Source of the DNA: Betaproteobacteria bacterium
Lineage (GTDB): Bacteria; Pseudomonadota; Gammaproteobacteria; Burkholderiales; Usitatibacteraceae
Direction: 5' to 3'
Assembly (NCBI GenBank): GCA_016720855.1
Contig: JADKJU010000001.1
Span: 48,501 to 112,500, forward strand
DNA length: 64,000 bases
The position numbers were made by a program, and so were the translations under genes. Within the stretch, counting starts at the first letter, position 1, and the number at the start of each line of letters is the position of its first letter. Of this stretch, positions 26,648-33,522 are shown in pieces. The notes beneath the pieces were generated by a model, which worked only from the letters and a program-made list of their open reading frames with translations, was not told the origin of the DNA and searched no databases.

Positions 26648-28024
26648 ATGAACGAACAGCCATCAGACGCGCTGGTATTCTTCGGCGCCACCGGCGACCT
26701 TGCCTACAAGAAGATATTTCCTTCCTTGCAGGCGATGATCAAGCGCGGCCACCTCGACGTGCCGGTAATCGGCGTCGCCAAGGCAGGCTGGAACCTTGAC
26801 CAGCTCAAGGCGCGCGCACGCGACAGCATCGAAAGGAACGGCGTGTTCGATGCCGCCGCGTTCGCGCGCCTGAGCGAGCTGCTGCGCTACGTGGACGGCG
26901 ATTATGGCGACGCGGCGACGTTCCAGGCGCTGCGCAAGGAACTCGGCGCCGCGCACCGGCCGGCGCATTACCTCGCGATCCCGCCCGCGCTGTTTGGTGT
27001 GGTGGTCGAGCAACTGGCCAAGTCGGGCTGCACCGAAGGCGCCCGAGTCGTGGTCGAGAAGCCGTTCGGGCGCGATCTCGCCACGGCACGGGATCTGAAC
27101 CGGATACTGCTCGGCTGTTTCGACGAGGAGCACATCTTTCGCATCGACCATTACCTGGGCAAGCGGCCGGTGCACAACCTGGTCTTTTTCCGCTTCGCCA
27201 ACGCGTTCCTCGAATCGTTCTGGAACCGCGAGTTCATCAAGAGCGTGCAGATCACCATGGCCGAGGATTTCGGCGTGCAAGGCCGCGGTGCCTTCTACGA
27301 CCAGGTCGGCACGATGCGCGACGTGGTCCAGAACCACCTGTTCCAGGTGCTGGCCAACCTCGCCATGGAGCCGCCGGCGCGCGACGACGCCGAATCGATG
27401 CGCGACGAGAAGGTCAAGGTGCTCAAGTCGATCCGGCCGATCGAGCCGGCCAATCTCCTGCGCGGCCAGTTTCGCGGCTACCTGCAGGAGCCCGGCGTCG
27501 CGGCCGACTCGCCGCGGGAGACTTTCGCGGCATTGCGGCTGGATATCGATTCCTGGCGCTGGGCCGGCGTGCCGTTCTACATCCGCGCGGGCAAGTGCCT
27601 GCCGGTGACCTGCACGGAGGCTGTCGTCACGCTGCGCCGCGCGCCCAGGGTGTTTGCCGGGTGCGCCGGCAAGGCGAACTACCTGCGCTTCAGGATCAGT
27701 CCGGAGATGACCCTCGCCATCGGAGCCACGGTGATGGACCCGAAGGACCGGATGATAGGCGAGCAGACGGAGCTGCTCGCGAGCCACCGGCCCGACGGCG
27801 CCCAGATTGACGCCTACGAGCGGGTGCTGGGCGACGCGATGGCCGGTGACCGGACCCTGTTCGCGCGCGAGGACTATGTGGAAGAGGCGTGGCGCATCGT
27901 CGATCCCGTGCTCAAGGCGGGCACTCCGGTCCACGCCTACGAGCCCGGCACCTGGGGCCCACTGCCGGCTGACGACAGCGTGTCGCCGCCGGGCGGCTGG
28001 CGCAACCCGGTCGTCACCGGCTGA
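26648..28024 (+). CDS. zwf: Glucose-6-phosphate 1-dehydrogenase
   Basis: Glucose-6-phosphate dehydrogenase of 458 residues, slightly short of the usual 480-500. The nucleotide motif is FFGATGDLAYKKIFPSL near residue 12; the catalytic signature RIDHYLGKRPVHNL is complete; WRWAGVPFYIRAGKCLP follows in the C-terminal domain. It makes 6-phosphogluconolactone. The stop shares one base with the start of the lactonase gene, so the two are translationally coupled. Several ATA isoleucine codons are used here. Confidence 0.97.
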   Translation: MNEQPSDALVFFGATGDLAYKKIFPSLQAMIKRGHLDVPVIGVAKAGWNLDQLKARARDSIERNGVFDAAAFARLSELLRYVDGDYGDAATFQALRKELGAAHRPAHYLAIPPALFGVVVEQLAKSGCTEGARVVVEKPFGRDLATARDLNRILLGCFDEEHIFRIDHYLGKRPVHNLVFFRFANAFLESFWNREFIKSVQITMAEDFGVQGRGAFYDQVGTMRDVVQNHLFQVLANLAMEPPARDDAESMRDEKVKVLKSIRPIEPANLLRGQFRGYLQEPGVAADSPRETFAALRLDIDSWRWAGVPFYIRAGKCLPVTCTEAVVTLRRAPRVFAGCAGKANYLRFRISPEMTLAIGATVMDPKDRMIGEQTELLASHRPDGAQIDAYERVLGDAMAGDRTLFAREDYVEEAWRIVDPVLKAGTPVHAYEPGTWGPLPADDSVSPPGGWRNPVVTG

Positions 28025-28725
28025 TGATGAAGATCGAAGTGCTCGCCGATCCCGACGCCGTGGCGCATCGGGCTGCGGGGCTGGTCGCTGCGGATGCGCG
28101 CGCCGCGGTTGACGCACGGGGCCGCTTCGTCATGGCGGTCAGTGGCGGCCGCACTCCCTGGGCCATGCTGCGGGCATTGGCGCAGGAAGACATGCCCTGG
28201 GCGGGCGTGCACGTCATGCAGGTCGACGAGCGCGTTGCACCCGCCGGAGACGCGCAGCGCAACCTCACACACCTGGCGGAAAGCCTGCTTGCGCATGCCC
28301 CGCTCGCGCCCGCGCAAGTTCATGCGATGCCGGTGGAGGCGACCGATCTGGAGGCGGCGGCGGCCAGCTATGCCAGGATGCTGCGCGAACTCGCGGGTTC
28401 GCCGCCGGTGCTCGATCTCATCCACCTCGGGCTCGGACCCGATGGCCACACCGCGTCGCTGGTGCCCGGCGACCCGGTGCTGGATAACATCGCCGACGAC
28501 GTGGCGCTCGCCGGGCCTTACCGGGAGAGGCGTCGGATGACCCTGACCTACCCGACGCTCGATCGCGCGCGGCGCATCCTGTGGCTCGTGACCGGCGCGG
28601 ACAAGGCGGCAATGCTCGCGCGACTGTGCGACGCCGACCGCTCGATTCCCGCAGGGCGGGTGCGCCAGAGCCGGGCCCTGCTGCTCGCGGACACGGCCGC
28701 AGCGAACCAGGCTCATCCCGGCTGA
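28024..28725 (+). CDS. pgl: 6-phosphogluconolactonase
   Basis: Lactonase of the DevB/NagB-like fold, 233 residues, that hydrolyses 6-phosphogluconolactone to 6-phosphogluconate. Diagnostic blocks are FVMAVSGGRTPWAMLR, the HVMQVDERVAPAGDAQRN segment and HLGLGPDGHTASLVPGDP. The ATG at 28024 uses the last base of the zwf stop; an in-frame ATG follows at 28027. It closes the ppgK-pgi-gnd-zwf-pgl operon, and the next gene is convergent. Confidence 0.95.
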   Translation: MMKIEVLADPDAVAHRAAGLVAADARAAVDARGRFVMAVSGGRTPWAMLRALAQEDMPWAGVHVMQVDERVAPAGDAQRNLTHLAESLLAHAPLAPAQVHAMPVEATDLEAAAASYARMLRELAGSPPVLDLIHLGLGPDGHTASLVPGDPVLDNIADDVALAGPYRERRRMTLTYPTLDRARRILWLVTGADKAAMLARLCDADRSIPAGRVRQSRALLLADTAAANQAHPG

Positions 28726-28765
28726 AGCTCGTGCCACCTCCCGATCTGCGCGATACTCGACGCAC

Positions 28766-28981
28766 TCACGGCGCCGGTCGGCAATTGAGCATCACGGTGT
28801 GCTTTGGCAATGTCAGGGTCTCCGGCGGCTTGCCGTTCAGCGTCACGAGCGTCACGTTGGGCTCGAAGAACTCCGTGATGATGACGCCGACGCGCACTCG
28901 CGCTCCCTCCGGGATGACCTTGCCTTCGAAGCCCAGCGGAAGCTGGACTTCCAGTTCCTGTCCGACCTTGAGATCAAACAT
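28766..28981 (-). CDS. Small hypothetical protein
   Basis: A 71-residue protein that I do not recognise. It is rich in Val and beta-forming segments (FDLKVGQELEVQLPLGFEG, GARVRVGVIITEFFEPNV) and ends NCRPAP with a single cysteine; a small beta-barrel is plausible. It lacks a signal peptide. A strong ribosome site GAGGAG lies 5 nt before the ATG, which is the main reason to accept it as real. It lies 110 bp downstream of another minus-strand gene and convergent with pgl. Confidence 0.6.
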   Translation of the reverse strand: MFDLKVGQELEVQLPLGFEGKVIPEGARVRVGVIITEFFEPNVTLVTLNGKPPETLTLPKHTVMLNCRPAP

Positions 28982-29091
28982 GGATACTCCTCTCGTGCGT
29001 ATGAGGCAGCGAACGACACTGAGTTGTTACGGACCGCGCCAGCGGCCATTGGCAAGCGGGTAAGCCGCCGGCGCGGATTTCCGACGAACAC

Positions 29092-29646
29092 TCACGCCGC
29101 GTGCTTCGCCGATTGCGCGGCAACATGGCTCTCGTGCAGGTCGACGCGCGAGGCATTCAGAGTGCTCAGGATCGCCCTGGCGCGCGCCATCTCTTCTGCC
29201 GGGCCGCTCGCCATCACCAGGAACTTGTCGGCCTTCAGGGCAGTCTCGTAGGCGATCACGGTGTCCTTCGGAATGCCACTGCTGTAGAGAGCCGCGCCCA
29301 GGGCGCTCAGCCCGCCGATCACGACGGCTCCCTCGATGGCGGCGATCACCGCGGCGGTAAGGTATCCCAGCACGACGACGTGTCCGATGACGGGAACGAA
29401 GAGGAACACGCCGCCAACGAGCCAGCCCCAGAGGCCGCCCCAGAAGGCCCCGCGCTTGCCCCAGAATTTCATTCTGTCGCCCGTGTTGTAGAAGCCCACG
29501 ACCTTCTCGTCGATGTGGTATCCCCTGCCGACCACGCTGAGGTGCTTCATGTCGATTCCGGCCCCGGCCAGCTTCCTGACCGCGGCCTCCGCGCCCTGGT
29601 GTTCAGGGAATATCGCGACTGTGGTGCTGGGTTCGTCCTTTTGCAT
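29092..29646 (-). CDS. General-stress-type membrane protein (YflT/17M-like)
   Basis: 184-residue protein with an N-terminal domain like the heat-induced stress protein YflT family (TVAIFPEHQGAEAAVRKL and LSVVGRGYHIDEKVVGFY). This is followed by a glycine-rich hydrophobic stretch (about residues 65-120, WGGLWGWLVGGVFLFVPV onward) that could form two membrane segments, and a C-terminal helical domain with YETALKADKFLVMASG. An AAGGAG ribosome site lies 7 nt before the ATG. Proteins of this type are often stress-induced with unknown biochemical roles. It lies among other small envelope/stress-type genes near the two-component system, but no CTTAAG-type repeat is visible directly upstream. Confidence 0.75.
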   Translation of the reverse strand: MQKDEPSTTVAIFPEHQGAEAAVRKLAGAGIDMKHLSVVGRGYHIDEKVVGFYNTGDRMKFWGKRGAFWGGLWGWLVGGVFLFVPVIGHVVVLGYLTAAVIAAIEGAVVIGGLSALGAALYSSGIPKDTVIAYETALKADKFLVMASGPAEEMARARAILSTLNASRVDLHESHVAAQSAKHAA

Positions 29647-29754
29647 TTGGGTACTCCTTGCTGTGGACAGTCTTCGGATCCAATCTGTGCTTCCGGCCGG
29701 GCGCCGTCCGTGCGCCGGCCCACACAGATCAGGGGAGTTCCGGGAAGGCCAGAA

Positions 29755-30369
29755 TCAGGAAGCCTCCGGGTGGCCCTGCTTCTTCAGGTCGCTCTTGAGA
29801 TTCGCCTTGTCGGTCGCGAGATCCCGCTTTTCTCCCTTGATGGCCCGGGTGTCCTGATAGACGGATTCGGAATCACGGGACACTGCAGCCATCCGGCCTG
29901 CCGTGGTGTCGGCCTCGAGTGCCTTCTCGTCCGCGCGCAGTTGCTTCCTGTCGTGCGCCAATGCGGCTTCGTCGGTCTTCATCTGCGGCGTTGCGGGCTT
30001 GTCCGCCTTGATCGCCTGCGCTTCGCCCTTGATGGCCAGTTTGTCCCGATAGACTGTCTCGGCGTCATCGGACGTCGCCGCCATGCGGCCCGCCCTGGCA
30101 TCGGCTTCGAGCGTCTTCTTGTCCGTCTTCAGATTCTGGCGCTCCTGGGATAGCGCGGCCTCGTCGGCCTTGATCTGCATTCTGTCGCCCTGCACCGCGC
30201 GGCTCGTGTCCGAGGTCTGCGTTGTCGCCGTGGATTGGGCATATGCAGTTCCACAGGCGAACGCAGCGACGACCATGGGGACGGCAATCCTGAAGACGGG
30301 CTTCAGGACGATCGCCCCGCGATGAAATCCGGTGGCGACCAGTTCGTTCGGTTTTCTCGATGTCTTCAT
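29755..30369 (-). CDS. Exported coiled-coil protein with tandem repeat
   Basis: 204-residue protein that I do not recognise by name. A signal peptide runs to about residue 44 (RIAVPMVVAAFACGTAYAQS). The mature part is highly charged and helical and is built from two copies of a roughly 65-residue unit: the first has KADEAALSQERQNLKTDKK, EADARAGRMAATSDDAETVY and IKGEAQAIKAD; the second has KTDEAALAHDRKQLRADEK, EADTTAGRMAAVSRDSESVY and IKGEKRDLATD. I chose the ATG at 30367-30369 because AAGGAG lies 5 nt upstream. A CTTAG/CTTAAG direct repeat lies 72 bp upstream of the start, suggesting control by the nearby response regulator. It is probably a periplasmic stress protein. Confidence 0.72.
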   Translation of the reverse strand: MKTSRKPNELVATGFHRGAIVLKPVFRIAVPMVVAAFACGTAYAQSTATTQTSDTSRAVQGDRMQIKADEAALSQERQNLKTDKKTLEADARAGRMAATSDDAETVYRDKLAIKGEAQAIKADKPATPQMKTDEAALAHDRKQLRADEKALEADTTAGRMAAVSRDSESVYQDTRAIKGEKRDLATDKANLKSDLKKQGHPEAS

Positions 30370-30440
30370 GTCAGCTCCTTGGGTCATGGGTGAATGGGTG
30401 GGACAGGGGCTTGTCCACGCACTCACGGTGAGTCCCGTTG

Positions 30441-30457
30441 CTTAGGCCACACTTAAG
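30441..30457. promoter_or_regulatory. CTTAG-N6-CTTAAG direct repeat, putative response-regulator box
   Basis: CTTAG (30441-30445) and CTTAAG (30452-30457) are repeated with 11-bp spacing, one helical turn, as expected for OmpR-family tandem half sites. It lies 72 bp upstream of the coiled-coil protein start. Confidence 0.5.
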
Positions 30458-30489
30458 GGGGCTGGCAGGCGCCAGGGCAGCTCCGGCAG

Positions 30490-30759
30490 CTAACGGCGCT
30501 CGCCGAAGCCGTCGTGAAACAGCTGGGCGATCTCCCGCATGGCGGCATCCTCTTCTGGACCGTTGGCCTCGATCCGCACCGATACGCCCATCACGGCGGT
30601 CAGGAGCATGACGGCAAAGATGTTGCGCGCGCTCGCGCGGCGCCCGTTGACCACCAGCGACAAGCTGCAGCGGCAGCGCTTTGCAATGTTCACGATGCGC
30701 GCGCACGCTTGCGCATGGAGGCCATGGGGGTTGGAGACGACGATGATTCGGGTCTGCAT
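30490..30759 (-). CDS. HPr-like phosphocarrier protein
   Basis: 89-residue protein of the HPr fold. The phosphorylation-site motif is NPHGLHAQACARIV, with the active histidine at residue 15 as in canonical HPr; the usual Arg-Pro after GLHA is replaced by Gln-Ala, and the Ser46 region reads ASARNIFAVMLL. These departures suggest a specialised paralogue rather than the main PTS HPr. I chose the ATG at 30757-30759 because AGGGA lies 6 nt upstream. No EI or EII genes are nearby. A CTTAAG direct repeat lies 134 bp upstream, so it may belong to the two-component regulon. Confidence 0.82.
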   Translation of the reverse strand: MQTRIIVVSNPHGLHAQACARIVNIAKRCRCSLSLVVNGRRASARNIFAVMLLTAVMGVSVRIEANGPEEDAAMREIAQLFHDGFGERR

Positions 30760-31128
30760 GAAAGTCCCTGTGTGTGCCCCGTGGGGCCATGGGCGCCTCA
30801 TCCCTTGTCGCCAACGGCTCCGCGGAAGACAATTGGCCCCTGACCCAGTCTCGATTGACGCGGGCGGTCAGGATTAGTTCGATGGCGGTGGCCTTAAGGT
30901 TCCTTTAAGGGTCGTCTCATAAAGTACTTTCCGACGAGATGCCGCAACCCTTCGGGATGCAACCTCGGCGTCAATGGCAGGAAATCGATCCGTGAATCCA
31001 TGCAATCGCTCGGTGATGCCCCGGCCGATCACTCGAATCGTCCGGCGCGTCGAAATGACCCAGGAGCCCGGCACCGCGCCGGAGGCCACATCGCCGTGCG
31101 GGGCGCCGCGCAGGGCAGGGAGATCGCG
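30760..31128. other. Intergenic region with one regulatory repeat
   Basis: 369 bp between the divergent HPr-like gene and the operon carrying the small membrane protein and the two-component system. The CTTAAG direct repeat at 30893-30909 is the only clear element. Short frames here have no coding features that I trust. Confidence 0.5.
30893..30909. promoter_or_regulatory. CTTAAG/TTTAAG direct repeat, putative response-regulator box
   Basis: TTAAG occurs at 30894-30898 and again at 30905-30909, exactly 11 bp apart, within CCTTAAGGTTCCTTTAAGG. The site is nearly symmetric and lies between divergent genes, so it could serve the HPr-like gene, the two-component operon or both. Confidence 0.5.
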
Positions 31129-31395
31129 ATGATCGAAAGACGTTTCCACGATTACCGGGCGTCTCGGCGCGTGATCGACGTCACTCCGGGAGCGCGCTGG
31201 CGCAGCGCGGTTCGCGCAGCGCTCACGACGGCGCTGATTGTCGTCGCGTTGCCGCTGCTCTGGCTGGCGGGTTCCCTGGTCCTTCTCGGGCTGCTGGGCG
31301 CGGCGGCAGCCACGCTCGCCTGGGCGTATGCAAGACATGGGTGGCGAAGCTGGCAGTCTTCCGGCCGCGATGGCGGCACGGTGGACCTGCGCTGA
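31129..31395 (+). CDS. Small membrane protein upstream of two-component genes
   Basis: 88-residue protein with a basic N-terminus (MIERRFHDYRASRRV) and a 35-residue hydrophobic stretch (TALIVVALPLLWLAGSLVLL onward) that could form one long or two short membrane helices; the C-terminal 20 residues are polar. I chose the ATG at 31129, which follows AGGGAG at about 7 nt. It ends 23 bp before the response regulator and is probably the first gene of that operon, but no family is recognised. Confidence 0.6.
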   Translation: MIERRFHDYRASRRVIDVTPGARWRSAVRAALTTALIVVALPLLWLAGSLVLLGLLGAAAATLAWAYARHGWRSWQSSGRDGGTVDLR

Positions 31396-31418
31396 CCGGA
31401 CGCGGAATGGTCTGACCC

Positions 31419-32078
31419 GTGCGAATCCTGCTGGTCGAAGACGACGTGATGATCGGCGAGGCCGTTCTGGATCTCCTGCGCGCCGAGAACTATGCCGTCG
31501 ACTGGGTCAAGGACGGCGAGATGGCCGAGACGGCGCTGCGCGCGCAGGGTTACGACCTCGTCCTGCTCGACCTCGGCCTGCCGCGCCGCGATGGCCTGGC
31601 GGTGCTGCGTTCGCTGCGTTCGCGCAAGGAGCGCATACCGGTATTGATCGCCACCGCCCGCGATTCGGTGCAGCAGCGCGTCGAGGGCCTGGACGCCGGC
31701 GCGGACGACTACGTGCTCAAGCCCTATGATCTCGACGAGCTTCTCGCCCGCATCCGGGCGCTGCTGCGGCGTGCGGCCGGCCGGGCAGAGCCGGTTTACG
31801 AGCACAAGGGCGTGAGCATCAATCCGGCGACCCGCGAAGTCGCCATCGGCGGCCGGCCCGTGGCGCTGTCGGCGCGCGAATGGGCGGTTCTGGAGCCGCT
31901 CCTGGCGCGGCCGGGCATGGTGCTGTCGCGCGCGCAGCTGGAAGACAAGCTCTATGGCTGGAAGGACGAGATCAGCAGCAACGCCGTCGAGGTCTATATT
32001 CACGGCCTGCGCAAGAAGCTTGGCGCCGACCTGATCCGGAACGTCCGCGGCGTGGGCTACATGGTGCCCAAGGCGTGA
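31419..32078 (+). CDS. OmpR-family response regulator, QseB/PmrA-like
   Basis: 219-residue DNA-binding response regulator. The receiver domain has acidic pocket D8-D9, the phosphorylated D51 (LVLLDLGLPRRDG) and K101 (DDYVLKPYDLDELLARI). The C-terminal winged helix has SAREWAVLEPLL, SNAVEVYIHGLRKKLG and IRNVRGVGYMVPK. The sequence is closest in feel to the QseB/PmrA/TctD branch. It starts with GTG. The sensor kinase follows after 2 bp. Direct repeats of CTTAAG type with 11-bp spacing, like PmrA boxes, occur at three places nearby and are its likely targets. Confidence 0.93.
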   Translation: MRILLVEDDVMIGEAVLDLLRAENYAVDWVKDGEMAETALRAQGYDLVLLDLGLPRRDGLAVLRSLRSRKERIPVLIATARDSVQQRVEGLDAGADDYVLKPYDLDELLARIRALLRRAAGRAEPVYEHKGVSINPATREVAIGGRPVALSAREWAVLEPLLARPGMVLSRAQLEDKLYGWKDEISSNAVEVYIHGLRKKLGADLIRNVRGVGYMVPKA

Positions 32079-32080
32079 AC

Positions 32081-33415
32081 ATGGGCATGAATGCCGCCCA
32101 CTCGTTGAGCGCGCGCCTGCTGTGGCTCCTCCTTGCCGCAATCCTGCTGACGGCGGTGATGCAGGCGTCCATCGTGTACCGAACCGCGCGCGCCGAGGCG
32201 GATGAGATCTTCGACTACCACATGCAGCAGATGGCGATGGCGCTGCGTTCGGGCCTGCCGGCGGATGCAGCGGCGGCCGGGGCCAACGAGGCCGGCGACG
32301 AGGAGAATTTCGACTTCGTGGTCCAGGTCTGGACTTCCGACGGCCTGAAGGTCTTCCAGTCGGCGGCGCGAGCCGAACTGCCCCAGCGCGCGATCCTGGG
32401 GTTCTCGACCGTGGAGGCGAGAGGCGGCACGTACCGCGTGTTCTCGATGCAGACCCGCAGCCGGGTCATCCAGATCGCGCAGGACATGACGATCCGAAGT
32501 GAGATGGCGCGAACACTTGCGCTGCGGACGGTGGGCCCGGTGGCCGTGGTCGCGCCGCTGCTCATGCTCCTGGCGTGGTGGGTGGTCAGCATCTCGCTTG
32601 CCCCCGTGTCGCGGGTGCGCCGTCAGGTGGCGCAGCGCCAGGCAGACGATCTTACCGAGGTGAGCGAGGTCGGCCTGCCGGACGAAATCCGGCCCCTGGT
32701 GCACGAATTGAATCTCCTCTTCGGGCGCGTGCGCCATGCGTTCGACGCCCAGAAGAGCTTTGTCGCGGATGCGGCGCACGAACTTCGCTCGCCGCTTGCC
32801 GCACTGAAGCTCCAGGTCCTGGGCCTGCAGCGGGCGCCCGACGACGCCGCCCGCGAACTGGCGATCAGCCGCGTGGGCGCCGGCATCGACCGGGCAACGC
32901 GGCTGGTCGAGCAGTTGCTGGCGCTGGCACGCCAGCAGGCGAACCTGGCCTCGGGCGCCAAGCCACAGGCGGTCGCCCTGGCGCAGATGGCCGGTCAGGC
33001 GGTGGCCGAGGTCGCGCCGGCGGCGCACGCTCGCGGGGTCGATCTGGGCCTGGGCCGAGCCGACGAAGGCGATATCGACGGGCACCCGGAGGCGCTGCGC
33101 ATCCTGATTCGCAACCTGCTCGACAACGCGATCAAGTACACGCCCCCGGGCGGGCGAGTCGATCTGGAGGTCGAACGCCGTGCCGATGCCTTGGTGCTCA
33201 GCGTGGACGACAGCGGTCCCGGAATTCCAGAGCAGGATCGCGAGCGCGTCCTGGATCGCTTCTACCGGCTGGAGGGCAGCGAGACCACGGGCAGCGGCCT
33301 GGGACTTTCGATCGTGAAGTCCATCGCGGACCTGCATGGTGCAGAGCTGGAACTCGGCCGTTCGACACGGCTCGGGGGTGTTCGCGCGCAGGTGCGGTTT
33401 CCGACTGGACGCTGA
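32081..33415 (+). CDS. Sensor histidine kinase, QseC/PmrB-like
   Basis: 444-residue inner-membrane sensor. TM1 is at about 12-33; a periplasmic domain of roughly 115 residues, rich in Ala/Glu, follows; TM2 is at about 150-172; then a HAMP-like linker. The phospho-accepting H233 is in SFVADAAHELRSPLAALK; the ATPase has NLLDNAIKYTPPGG (N box), DDSGPGIP and GSGLGLSIVKSI (G boxes). I chose the ATG at 32081, 7 nt after AAGG; a GTG at 32075 overlapping the regulator stop is the alternative. It should phosphorylate the regulator encoded 2 bp upstream. The signal is unknown. Confidence 0.93.
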   Translation: MGMNAAHSLSARLLWLLLAAILLTAVMQASIVYRTARAEADEIFDYHMQQMAMALRSGLPADAAAAGANEAGDEENFDFVVQVWTSDGLKVFQSAARAELPQRAILGFSTVEARGGTYRVFSMQTRSRVIQIAQDMTIRSEMARTLALRTVGPVAVVAPLLMLLAWWVVSISLAPVSRVRRQVAQRQADDLTEVSEVGLPDEIRPLVHELNLLFGRVRHAFDAQKSFVADAAHELRSPLAALKLQVLGLQRAPDDAARELAISRVGAGIDRATRLVEQLLALARQQANLASGAKPQAVALAQMAGQAVAEVAPAAHARGVDLGLGRADEGDIDGHPEALRILIRNLLDNAIKYTPPGGRVDLEVERRADALVLSVDDSGPGIPEQDRERVLDRFYRLEGSETTGSGLGLSIVKSIADLHGAELELGRSTRLGGVRAQVRFPTGR

Positions 33416-33450
33416 GACCGGTCGCCGCGCATGGTGGCCGCGAGCGGCTG

Positions 33451-33467
33451 CTTAAGCGCCGTCTAAG
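33451..33467. promoter_or_regulatory. CTTAAG-N6-CTAAG direct repeat upstream of the protease gene
   Basis: CTTAAG (33451-33456) and CTAAG (33463-33467) have an 11-bp period. The site lies in the 107-bp gap between the sensor kinase stop and the DegP-type protease start, 56 bp before that start, a good position for an activator. Confidence 0.55.
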
Positions 33468-33522
33468 TGTCCGCACGCATATTGAACGCGTACCGACCTG
33501 CAACCCCATTGGAGGATCTCTC

